Positions 41,901 through 53,000 of a stretch of 64,000 bases of DNA are shown one piece after another; position 1 is the stretch's first letter; the number at the start of each line of letters is the position of its first letter. Source of the stretch: Mantamonas sphyraenae (Eukaryota > CRuMs > Mantamonadidae). Below the pieces are notes generated by a model. That model made no database searches and was not told the origin of the DNA. It worked only from the letters and a program-made list of their open reading frames with translations. The translations under genes and the position numbers were made by a program. The stretch lies in assembly GCA_026936335.1 (NCBI GenBank), contig JAPMXV010000072.1, forward strand, positions 62,001 through 126,000, written 5' to 3'.

Positions 41901-44900
41901 TGTCGTGCACGTCGCCGGCTGGGATGAGCAGCGGTGGGGTGGTTGTGTCGGTGACGACGAACGGGCAAGATTTCACAAGCAACACAAATGTTGTCTTCCC
42001 GACGTCTGTGAAGCCGAGTGTCACGGGGATCTCTCCAGCACAATCACCCGCGGGACTGGCTGTGCCGATGACGATCACGGGAAGTGGGTTTGTAGACACA
42101 GGGCAGATTGTGGTGCGGTTCAACAGCCAGACGGTGGCTGGGACGTACGCAAGCAACAGCAGCATCACTTGTACAACACCGACAATGGCAACAGGGACAG
42201 CAGACGTTCAGTTGACGCTCAATGGACAGGTGACAGTGACACAGATGACGGCGGCGGGGGAGGCGTTGTTCCAAACGGTGGCTCCGTCGGTGACGAGTGT
42301 GACACCAAGCAGTGGAAGTGTAGAGGGCGGGACGCGGGTGACGGTGGTGGGAAACAACATGCTGGACGCACCTGGAGTCGATGGGTCACTGCAGGTGTTG
42401 ATCAAGAGTACGCCAGAGGTGCGACTGAATGTGAGCGGGAACCCTGTGGTGTTTACGATGCCATCGCTTGTGGGAAAGGTGACACTGAACAGCAACGGAT
42501 ATGCAGATGTGGGGGTGGAGGTGAGTACGAACGGGGGAGCGTCGTACACGAGTAGCGGGGTGGTGATGCGTGTGTACGGAGCACCTGTGTTCAACACGAG
42601 CACGCCTGGACTGGGACGTGAGACGGGAGGGACGGTGATCAGCATCGGCGGGGAGTATGCATCGCAAGTGAGCGGGATCAAGGTGAAGCTGAACTCGAGC
42701 GAGTGGAGTGTGGAGGGGGTGAGTGTGTCTGCAGACAGTCGTACACAACTGCGCGTGACGACGCCCGCTGTGGGGAACGGAGTGACAACGCGGCCACTTG
42801 AGATGCAAGTGTGGGTGGCATTGAACGGGCAGGATTGGGTGAAAGTGACGTCGCCTGGGACATTTACGTACCACGGTCCAGTGAGCGTGACAGGGATCAG
42901 TGTGACGCAGGGACCGGCTGATCTGAACGTACCGGCGGAGATCAGCGGGAGTGGGTTCCTGGATGTCGAGAGCATTGTGGCATCTTTCAGCGGGACGACG
43001 GTGGGGTGCACGTATGCAACGAGTACGCTGTCGAGATGTGTGACACCAAGATTGGCGGTGACGACGGCGACAGTGAGTGTGTCGCTGAACGACGGAGTGG
43101 AGTACACGAGTGGAACGAATGTGAAGTATGTCACGTCGCAGCCTGTGGTGACGAGTGTGACACCGAGCAGTGGAAGTGTAGAGGGCGGGACGCGGGTGAC
43201 GGTGGTGGGAAACAACATGCTGGACGCACCTGGAGTCGATGGGTCACTGCAGGTGTTGATCAAGAGTACGCCAGAGGTGCGACTGAATGTGAGCGGGAAC
43301 CCTGTGGTGTTTACGATGCCATCGCTTGTGGGAAAGGTGACACTGAACAGCAACGGATACGCGGATGTGGGGGTGGAGGTGAGTACGAACGGGGGAGCGT
43401 CGTACACGAGTAGCGGGGTGGTGATGCGTGTGTACGGAGCACCTGTGTTCAACACGAGCACGCCTGGACTGGGACGTGAGACGGGAGGGACGGTGATCAG
43501 CATCGGCGGGGAGTATGCATCGCAAGTGAGCGGGATCAAGGTGAAGCTGAACTCGAGCGAGTGGAGTGTGGAGGGGGTGAGTGTGTCTGCAGACAGTCGT
43601 ACACAACTGCGCGTGACGACGCCCGCTGTGGGGAACGGAGTGACAACGCGGCCACTTGAGATGCAAGTGTGGGTGGCATTGAACGGGCAGGATTGGGTGA
43701 AAGTGACGTCGCCTGGGACATTTACGTACCACGGTCCAGTGAGCGTGACAGGGATCAGTGTGACGCAGGGACCGGCTGATCTGAACGTACCGGCGGAGAT
43801 CAGCGGGAGTGGGTTCCTGGATGTCGAGAGCATTGTGGCATCTTTCAGCGGGACGACGGTGGGGTGCACGTATGCAACGAGTACGCTGTCGAGATGTGTG
43901 ACACCAAGATTGGCGGTGACGACGGCGACAGTGAGTGTGTCGCTGAACGACGGAGTGGAGTACACGAGTGGAACGAATGTGAAGTATGTCACGTCGCAGC
44001 CTGTGGTGACGAGTGTGACACCGAGCAGTGGAAGTGTAGAGGGCGGGACGCGGGTGACGGTGGTGGGAAACAACATGCTGGACGCACCTGGAGTCGATGG
44101 GTCACTGCAGGTGTTGATCAAGAGTACGCCAGAGGTGCGACTGAATGTGAGCGGGAACCCTGTGGTGTTTACGATGCCATCGCTTGTGGGAAAGGTGACA
44201 CTGAACAGCAACGGATATGCAGATGTGGGGGTGGAGGTGAGCACGAACGGGGGAGCGTCGTACACGAGTAGCGGGGTGGTGATGCGTGTGTACGGAGCAC
44301 CTGTGTTCAACACGAGCACGCCTGGACTGGGACGTGAGACGGGAGGGACGGTGATCAGCATCGGTGGGGAGTATGCATCGCAAGTGAGCGGGATCAAGGT
44401 GAAGCTGAACTCGAGCGAGTGGAGTGTGGAGGGGGTGAGTGTGTCTGCAGACAGTCGTACACAACTGCGCGTGACGACGCCCGCTGTGGGGAACGGAGTG
44501 ACAACGCGGCCACTTGAGATGCAAGTGTGGGTGGCATTGAACGGGCAGGATTGGGTGAAAGTGACGTCGCCTGGGACATTTACGTACCACGGTCCAGTGA
44601 GCGTGACAGGGATCAGTGTGACGCAGGGACCGGCTGATCTGAACGTACCGGCGGAGATCAGCGGGAGTGGGTTCCTGGATGTCGAGAGCATTGTGGCATC
44701 TTTCAGCGGGACGACGGTGGGGTGCACGTATGCAACGAGTACGCTGGCGAGATGTGTGACACCAAGATTGGCGGTGACGACGGCGACAGTGAGTGTGTCG
44801 CTGAACGACGGAGTGGAGTACACGAGTGGAACGAATGTGAAGTATGTCACGTCGCAGCCTGTGGTGACGAGTGTGACACCGAGCAGTGGAAGTGTAGAGG

Positions 44901-47900
44901 GCGGGACGCGGGTGACGGTGGTGGGAAACAACATGCTGGACGCACCTGGAGTCGATGGGTCACTGCAGGTGTTGATCAAGAGTACGCCAGAGGTGCGACT
45001 GAATGTGAGCGGGAACCCTGTGGTGTTTACGATGCCATCGCTTGTGGGAAAGGTGACACTGAACAGCAACGGATATGCAGATGTGGGGGTGGAGGTGAGC
45101 ACGAACGGGGGAGCGTCGTACACGAGTAGCGGGGTGGTGATGCGTGTGTACGGAGCACCTGTGTTCAACACGAGCACGCCTGGACTGGGACGTGAGACGG
45201 GAGGGACGGTGATCAGCATCGGTGGGGAGTATGCATCGCAAGTGAGCGGGATCAAGGTGAAGCTGAACTCGAGCGAGTGGAGTGTGGAGGGGGTGAGTGT
45301 GTCTGCAGACAGTCGTACACAACTGCGCGTGACGACGCCCGCTGTGGGGAACGGAGTGACAACGCGGCCACTTGAGATGCAAGTGTGGGTGGCATTGAAC
45401 GGGCAGGATTGGGTGAAAGTGACGTCGCCTGGGACATTTACGTACCACGGTCCAGTGAGCGTGACGGGGATCAGTGTGAGTCGCTCGCCGTCACAGCTTG
45501 CTGTACCTGTGTTTGTCGAAGGAAACGGGTTTTTGAACGTGCCTGATATCAGGCTGTCATTCAGTGGCACGCTGGCTCCATGTACGTTCCACAACGTCAG
45601 CAGTGTGCTGTGCACTGCCCCTGCGATGCCAGTCACGACGGCTACAGTTCAGCTGTCGTTGAACGATGGACTCGAGTTTACCGCCGGGAGCAGTGTGCGG
45701 TATGTGACTGTTGATCCTGTGGTGACTGGTGTGACCCCACTTAGTGCGATTGTAACCGGAGGGACGCCAGTGACGGTGGCTGGAAGCAACCTCATCAATG
45801 CGGCAGGTGTGCCCGGTTCTTTGCGGGTGTTGATCAAGGCCACGTCCGAGGTGCAAGTGAACGTGACGGGAGACTCTGTTGTGTTTACGATGCCGTCGTT
45901 GGTTGGCATGGTGACGATGGGAACTGGGGGGTACGTGGATGTTGGTGTCGAAGTGAGCACGAACGGTGGAAGGACCTGGACTGCGGAAGGACGAGTGATT
46001 CGAGTGTATGATGTGCCGGTTTTGAACGGGACAAGTCCGGGTGCGATGCCGCTATCGGGGGGTACGCAAGTGGCACTAACGGGAGCATTTGGAGAGGTCA
46101 GCGAGACGACAATGGTGAAGTACACAGATGGGCAAGGATGGGAGTCGCCAGCCGTGGCCGCGACACGAAGTGGGGCGGCCATTACTGCAGCGATGCCGTC
46201 GTATGCACGAACGTCTGGAGCGGTGTCCTGGATGCGTGTTTGGATTGCGTTGAATGGGATCGACTGGATGGACACGCAACTGGACGTGATGGGGTTCACA
46301 TCGCCAAATGTGACCGAAGTGACACCTGCGTTGAAGACGCCTGCGCAGAATGTGACGGTGACGATTCGTGGAGAGGGATTCCTGAACACTGGATTTGTGA
46401 AAGTCCAGCTTGGGCTTGGCACGTTTGTGCCTGTGCTGCAGATCAAGGCAACGGAGATCACATTCCAAGCGACGCCGAGCCTTTCGCAGGGCCAGAACCA
46501 AGTGAAAGTGAGTCTGGATGGTGGACAGCACTATGCAGTGGCAGCGTTTGGAGGGACTTTCAGCGTGCTACCGGAGCCTTTGTCTTGTCCGACAAACACG
46601 GACCCAATTGTGGATACACCGACGACGATTGAGCAGTGTCAGTGCAAGCGCAACTTTTACCAGCCGGATGGACTGGCTGGGAAGGTGTGCGTGGAGTGTC
46701 CTGTGAATGCGTACTGCGACGGGCAGTTGGAGCAGCCAGTGGCTCAGCGGGGCTTCTTTGCGACTGGAGTGGGAGGGGAGTTGCGTTTTGTGCAGTGTGC
46801 GGTGGCGGAGGCGTGCTTGGGTGGACGGTCGTCGGCATGTGCGACGGGATACCAGGGGACGCTGTGTGGGACGTGTTCGACCGGGTACTACAAGTTGGGA
46901 GACACGTGTCAGCCGTGTCGACAGGGGTCGGGAGGGACGGTGACGTTGCTGGTGGTGCTGTTTGTGCTGTACCTCTTTTTTGTGAAGCGGCAGGTGCGCG
47001 GGAGCCGGAAAAGCACAGGCAAAGTGGCCGCGCTAGCGATTACTCACCTGCAGGTGATGAGCACATTCAGTGAGTACCGTTTGAAGTGGCCTGATAATGT
47101 GAAGTCTGTGTTCAACTACTTTTCGCTGGCGAACTTCAACATCGACACGGCGGCACCAGAGTGCTCCGTGGCGTCTGGATGGACGGCGGAGACACGGTTC
47201 TGGTTTACGATGGGACTGCCGCTGGTGGTTGCGGTGGGACTGCTGCTGCGAGTTTGGGGCCAAGCGATGCGTGCAAGGTGGGTGAAGCGAAACGGGGAGC
47301 GATTCCGGGTGGCACACCCAAGGTTTTGTGCTGAGCCGGATGCGTCGTTGTCGCGTGTTGAGTTTGCGGCCGGGATGGTGCGACACAGTGCATCGCAGTG
47401 GTTCACAGAGGCGGAAGCAGTGGATGGGAAGACATACCGGCATCTTGTGAACGAGATGCTGTTCAGCATGGGTTTGCTGTACATCACGCTGTGTACGCGT
47501 GTGCTGGAAGTGTTTGACTGCACAGAGGTGCGTACGGGGGTGTACGTGATGGACTCTGCACCGGATGTGGAATGTTGGGTGGAAGGTGGGCTTCACGAAC
47601 GGCTTGTGGTGCCTGGGTTGGCGTTTGGGATGCTGTTTGTGCTGGGCACGCCCGCTGTGTTTTTCATGATCATGTTGACGGGGCGGGATGCCAAGAAGCG
47701 TTCCGAGGAGGAGTTTCAGCAGAAATACTCGACGATCTTTGCAAAGTATGGCCCCCAGTACTTTTGGTTTGAAGGAATGGTGCTGCTGCGAAAGGCGGCG
47801 GTGGTGGGTGTGAAATTGTTTGCCACCAACCTGCCTGCGTTGCAGGGGTTGCTTGGGTTGGTTGTGCTGGGTGGAGCCACAGTGTTACAGGACAGGACGC

Positions 47901-48700
47901 AGCCGTACAAAACGTCGATGCAGAACAACCTGGAGAGCACGCTGCTTGTGGAGTCGTTGTTGCTGCTCGTGGCGGGAATGGTGTTTGTAACCGGCAGCGA
48001 CAGCAAGGGGACGGATGCCTGGGGCCAGTTGACAACGGTGGTTGCCGCAAGTGTAATCGTGGTTTGTGTGTGGTATGTGGGGCGGGATGTGTGGCACGGT
48101 GTGCAGGAGAGGCAGCGGGAGAAGCGGGTGGATGAGAGGACGGCCAGTGCGGCGGCTTCGTTTCTGAAAGCGGTGCGGCCGCTGTTCCACGCGGATGCGC
48201 ATGGGCGGTTGGCAACACTGGCGATCGAACGTTTGACCGCGGACGAGATGAAGACGATTGCGGATGAGTTGAAGCTGGTCGAAGGGGCGGGGAAGAGTGG
48301 ACCTGCAAAGGAAGTGAGACGTGCCAAGGACATGATTGAGAGTGGCCATTTGTTTGATGTCCTCTTGTATGTGGACAAGCATGAGCAGTCGCCGGTGAGG
48401 AAGCTGGTGCAGCTAATGGGGCGGGATGAGCGGTCGCTGCGCGAGCGCGTCGGGACAGTGGGGCGGCGACGCAGCTTGTCCAAGAAGAAAACCAGGACGA
48501 ATTTGGTGGTGGTGGAGGAAAACGAGGATGAGAAATCTATGGGAGTGCACGAGAGTGCGGTGAAGGTGTTTTACGGGCAGACTGAAGGAGGAACGGTCGA
48601 GGTGTCGGGGGATGGTGGAGTGATGCTGGCAACGCTTGGCCGTGGCAATTCGGAGATGAGTGGGAACGAGAGCGAGGATAGCAGCGAAGATGAGGGATAA
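38922..48700 (+). CDS. Giant IPT/TIG-repeat multi-pass cell-surface protein
   Basis: Preferred model: exon 1 38922-38984, intron 38985-39259 (GTGAGT...CTCACACAG), exon 2 39260-48700; 3,167 residues. A single-exon start at 39218 or 39098 is possible. The signal helix (LAWFLVLLILAVGT) is followed by ~6 SBBP-type beta-propeller repeats (WTVQFGTSGNDYSEDVAVGP, WVQQWGSTGSDL). A GCC/ephrin-receptor-like Cys module (CTLCETGKYSNTTNAVTC) comes next, then ~18-20 IPT/TIG Ig-like domains (V-x-x-V-x-P-x-x-G-x-x-x-G-G-T), many encoded by the 858-bp tandem repeat. A second Cys module (CATGYQGTLCGTCSTGYYKL) precedes a membrane bundle of about six helices with PQYFWFEGMVLLRKAAVVGV. The tail is acidic and cytosolic. 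The arrangement suggests adhesion or recognition at the cell surface. The stop codon lies exactly at the edge of the inverted duplication. Confidence 0.8.
42290..45479 (+). repeat. 858-bp coding tandem repeat, 3.7 copies
   Basis: Copies begin at 42290, 43148, 44006 and 44864; the last is cut at about 45479 (roughly 616 bp). Each full unit encodes 286 residues, i.e. three IPT/TIG domains beginning VVTSVTPSSGSVEGGTRVTV, APVFNTSTPGLGRETGGTVI and GPVSVTGISVTQGPADLNVP. Copies differ only at scattered bases (for example CCAAGC/CCGAGC, TATGCA/TACGCG, GGCGGG/GGTGGG). The spacing is exact, so no indels have accumulated. Confidence 0.95.
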
Positions 48701-49217
48701 TGGCTGATGCAGCCAGCATGGAATGTGGTGGGGATGGGGAGAGCTGCAGATGAAACAAACACAGAAAGTGCCAACAACCCATCCTTCCCGCGATCCCATT
48801 CCGACCCATCACACTCATCACACAATCTCATTCTTCGATCCCAGCCCCATCCCACCCCTCCGTACCATTTTTTCCAAGCACACCCTCATCGTTCCTTTCC
48901 CAGAAGCACCTGTGACCAAACTCCATCTTCCCGGAAAATCTTGCCGCAAACGCACTTCAAAACCGGAACGTCCCACCACCCGCTCCCTCAACCAATTCAA
49001 AACCAAGCAACCGCAACCAACAACGCCACCCTCTCTGTTTTGTTCATACACACCATTTCGTGAACAAACACACCCATTCCTGTTTCATAAAGAGTACAAC
49101 AACACGCAAGCAAGGCAGGCAAGGCGAAGCCAAGTGTTCAACAACCGCACCACGTAATACCAAGGGGCAAACAAACATCCAAAGAAACACCCAAGAGAGG
49201 TTTAAGCAAGGATCACA

Positions 49218-49790
49218 ATGAGTGAAATCATCAGCAGCAGCAACAACAACAACAACAACAGCAACCACAAGGTGGTGAGCCTGCGTCAGGGCAGCGTGGA
49301 CGAGGAGACGCTGAGCAAGATGGAGGCAGCGGAGGTGAAGGAGATTGAAAAGATGGTGGAGGCTGGTATGGAGTTCAGCGAGGAGGACTGGCTGAAGATC
49401 ATTGCGGAGGAGGAGGCGGCTACAGAGGAGGAGGAGCTGGAGGAGGAGCTGTCGGGTCTGAGTGCAGAGATGCAGGAGGTGATGAAGGGCACGTATTCGT
49501 CGCTGGCGAGTGAACGGAAGAAGTGGCTGCGTGAGCTGTGTCCGTGCCACCTGCGAAGCAAGCACAGCGCGATTGTGTTTGAGCGTATTGTGGAGCTGAC
49601 GCGAGACGAGGACGCCGGTGTGCGGTACCAGGCCATGCACAACCTGTGTGACGGCACTGCACGAGAGTTTGAGAACGCAGTGGTGGAGGCTGTGGAGGCA
49701 CTGCGCAACGACGCAGACGACAAGGTGAAGCGCATGTCGCGACGGGTGCTGATTGAGTACGAGACGACGGGCCGCTGGAACGTGATGTGA
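49218..49790 (+). CDS. HEAT-like repeat protein, copy 2
   Basis: 190 residues; identical to copy 1 except for six instead of five Asn before SNHKVV. The only other base change I found is silent. Both copies therefore keep an intact reading frame with their flanking ~500 bp of upstream DNA, so each could be expressed from its own promoter. Near-identity means either very recent duplication or ongoing gene conversion between the arms. Confidence 0.7.
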   Translation: MSEIISSSNNNNNNSNHKVVSLRQGSVDEETLSKMEAAEVKEIEKMVEAGMEFSEEDWLKIIAEEEAATEEEELEEELSGLSAEMQEVMKGTYSSLASERKKWLRELCPCHLRSKHSAIVFERIVELTRDEDAGVRYQAMHNLCDGTAREFENAVVEAVEALRNDADDKVKRMSRRVLIEYETTGRWNVM

Positions 49791-49892
49791 ATGGTTGGGA
49801 GCAAGGAAGAGGGAAGGAGGAGACAAAGAATGTGTCCGAGAGTAATATGAATGGATCACATGTGCCAACCAACCAACCAACCAATCGTTCGT

Positions 49893-50009
49893 TCATTCGT
49901 TCTTTCGTTCGGTGTTGCTCTCAGCGGTGTGGGTTGCCCACTCGTCCATGTCAAACACACCCGTGTCCGTGATGATGCTGCTCACATACTTGGCTGGTGT
50001 GACGTCAAA
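49893..50009 (-). pseudogene. MRI1: MRI1 3'-terminal fragment carried by the duplication
   Basis: The frame encodes the last 38 residues of methylthioribose-1-phosphate isomerase and its stop, beginning FDVTPAKYVSS and breaking off abruptly at 50009. Two substitutions are visible against the intact gene (MNEW to MDEW, ERTNE to ERKNE). The upstream 331 codons are absent, so it cannot encode an enzyme. It shows the duplication was copied from the 33-kb locus to here. It lies 26 bp from the stop of the scaffold gene on the same strand. Confidence 0.9.
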
Positions 50010-50034
50010 TGGGCACCCTTCATTTGCTCATTCT

Positions 50035-53000
50035 TCACTTGGCACTCTCAAAAAAGGCGTCCAGACCCTTGTTGACAGCACCCAAAGCGTCGTCAAAGAT
50101 GCTCTTTTCCTCCTCCTCCTCCTGCTCTCCCTTCTTGCTCGCTTGACCCTTCTGCGTTGCCTTTGCATCACCTGCCTGCTTGTCGTCCTGTGCGTCGGGG
50201 TTGTTTTGCGCTTCGAGGTAGGCATGCAGCTCCGGCCACGAAGTCAGCATGTTCTCATCGGGCACGTTCAGGCTCGAATTTCCCGACAGGTCGATGAGGC
50301 CAAGTTCAAGGAGGTCAAAGTCCATGGGCAGCTCCTGCAGGTCGCAGTTGCCGCACAGAAGAACCTCGAGTGTGTCCAGGTTGACGATGGACGCCGGGAG
50401 CGAGTGCAGCGCACCGTTGTCCTGCACATCCAACACGCGCAGGGGCGGGTGTGCACCTTCTTGGATGGTGTCCGGAAGGGTCTCCAGCAGATTGCCACCC
50501 ACCATCAGCTGCTCCAGGCGGCCAAGGTTCCACACGGTCGCAGGAAGCTCCACCAGAGCATTGCTGGTCAGTGCCAGGCTGCGCAAACGGCTCATTCGAT
50601 CCACAGCGTCCGACACGTGATGCAGCTGGTTGTAGCTCAGATCCAACATCTCCAGGTTTTCCATCTGCCACAGCATGTCCGGCACTTCGTCCACGTCGTT
50701 GTGTGCCAGGTTGAGTTTGCGCAACGATGCACTCAGGCTCACATCGGTGTCCACCACCGTGATGTGGTTGTACGAGGCATCCACGTCGGACAGCGACGAA
50801 CACATGGCAATGTTTTTCGGCAAGCTCTGCAGTTGGTTGTGCGACACGTCCAGTTCCTCCAACAACTGCATGCCGGCCAGGTTGGGCATCTCCGTCAATT
50901 CGTTCTCGCTCAGGTCCAGCGACACCAGCGCTTCCAGCTCCGAGATCCACTTGGGTACGCTCTGCAGCTGGTTGCCCGACAGCGACAGGCGCTTCAGGCT
51001 GCCCGCGCACAGCCGCAGCTGTTCCGGCACCTCTGTCAGGTCGTTGCCGCTTGCGTCAAACTCAGTCAGCACACTCCATTGTGCCTCAGACACCTCTGGC
51101 AGCTCCGAGAGTCCTTGCGACGCAAACGTCAGCACCGTTGCCATCGTAGCCTCCTCCTCCTCTTGGGTGGGTTCCTCCTCATCGCCTTCTTCTTGAGTCT
51201 CCTCCTCCTGCGTCTCGCCCTCGTTGCTGGACGCGAGTTGGCTCACTTCGTCATCCTCCACGTCCACCCAGTCGTCACCCTCCTCCTTGACTGCATCCTC
51301 GCCCTGCTGCTCCTCTTCAGTGGTGATGTCATCCTTGTCCGCAGCGTTGTCCTCCTCTACGCCGTCGTCGTTGTCCTCCGTGTTCTCCTCCTCCGCGGCG
51401 TCCACCGCCGGTGCTACTTCACCCACCACCTCTTCGGCGTCCACAAAGTCTGTCAGATCGACATCATCGACCACTGCATCGGCAACCGGAGCTGCGGCTT
51501 CCGCCGCCGTCTCGTCATCCACCATCTCGTCCTCATCCTCGTCCTCGTCCACCTCCAGTGCAGGAGGCGGCTCCTCAAACGTCACTTCCACGTCGATCTG
51601 TTCCTCTTCCTCCTCCTCGGGAATGGGGGGTGGGGGCATCTCGGAACGTGGGATGGGGGCGAGAATGCGGCGGCCGGTTCGTACGGGCAGCTCCAAGTGC
51701 TCGTCGGCAAGTGGCACACGCTCGTGCTTTCGGCGCTTGGGTGCTTGGTGCATAAACTTGTTGCAAAAGTCGCAGTAGTTGCGATCGCAGGTCACACAGT
51801 GTACGGTCGCCTGGCGACGCTCGCGTGTTCGGCAATGGCCACACACCGACACCTCCATGCGTCGCATGGCCTCTGTGGCCATGCGCGTGGCATGTCCTCG
51901 AAACAGGGCCTGCATCTTGCACACTGCCTTTTCCTCATGCTGGCGCACGCGCTCGTTGGCCACGGCCTTGCGTGCAAGTACCATGCGCATACGCGTTTGG
52001 ATCTTGACGGCAGCGTTGTAGTCGATCCAGTCTTGGATCCTCATCGATCTGTGGTTGCGCATGGTGCGATGGCGGTGAAGCACTGTGTGGATCACGCCGT
52101 CGTACTTCTTGTGGCAGTCGAGGCAGTACACAGTGGCCACGCTTTGGCCGTCGTAGTCGCACACCATTGCCTCGGACGGTCGCTTGTATGCATTCTCGAT
52201 CAGCGCGTCTCGCATGCTGCCCTTGTTCTTGCGTGTCAAGTAGCCACGCATGGCAGACTGCACGTGTGTGGCCGCACGCACCTCGCCCGCGTGTGCTTGT
52301 GCGCGCTTGGCACTGCGTCGGCCCAACACACCGCGCCACTGCGACTGCAGCTTCAGCACACAGGCCTCCCGGTGCTCCACAAAGTTGATGAAGCGGTGGT
52401 GGCGTGCCTCACGCGCCGCAAAGACAAAGCGACGACACACACCGCAGTACCCCTTGGGTGCGCCGCCCTTGCTCGTGCAAAACACAACGGCGTGCGAGAC
52501 GCCGCAGTTCACACACGTGGTGTGCACCTGCTCGTCCATGGCATCGGCCACAACCTCGGCCTCACGGCGTCCAAGAATGCCTCGGAAGATGCGCTGGATC
52601 AGTGTGGCCGCGTTGCGTTCGCGCCACTCCTTCAGATCCACCACAAAGCGCTTGCGCGCCAGCATGCGACGTGCATTCTTCTGGATCAGCGTCACGGCAG
52701 GGCCCAAGTACTCGGACAGCAGTTCCGACTGGTCCATCAGCTCCTTGGTAGGGTGATAGAACTGGTTGCACACACCGCACAGATTCATCTCGTACGCGTG
52801 CGACCACCACTTGGCCATCACCGCACAGCCGTTGTCACACAGCAGCGCATTCATCTCCTCCGCAGCCTTCAGGTTGGCTGCCTTCATCGCCGCCACCTTG
52901 TTTTGAGCTTGCACCACGCGGATGCGGCACTGCACACGCACAATCTCGTCCAGCTTGTCACCGTAGCGGTGCAGCATCAGCATCTTGAAGAACATGCGAC

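Larger units (their letters stand above)
48699..50009 (-). repeat. Right arm of 1.3-kb inverted duplication
   Basis: 1,311 bp, reverse-complementary to 32973-34272. Differences seen include GGGGATGGGGAGAG versus GGGGAGAC near the inner edge, an extra T at about 48870, one extra AAC codon in the HEAT-like gene and short changes in the CGAA/CGTT run near 49890. The 517 bp between the IPT gene and the HEAT-like gene (48701-49217) is low-complexity A/C-rich DNA with no gene I can support. Confidence 0.92.

Noticed and set aside
42208-45636. 1,142-residue minus-strand frame opposite the IPT array
   Set aside because: It exists only because the 858-bp repeat is stop-free on both strands. The plus strand encodes clear IPT domains.
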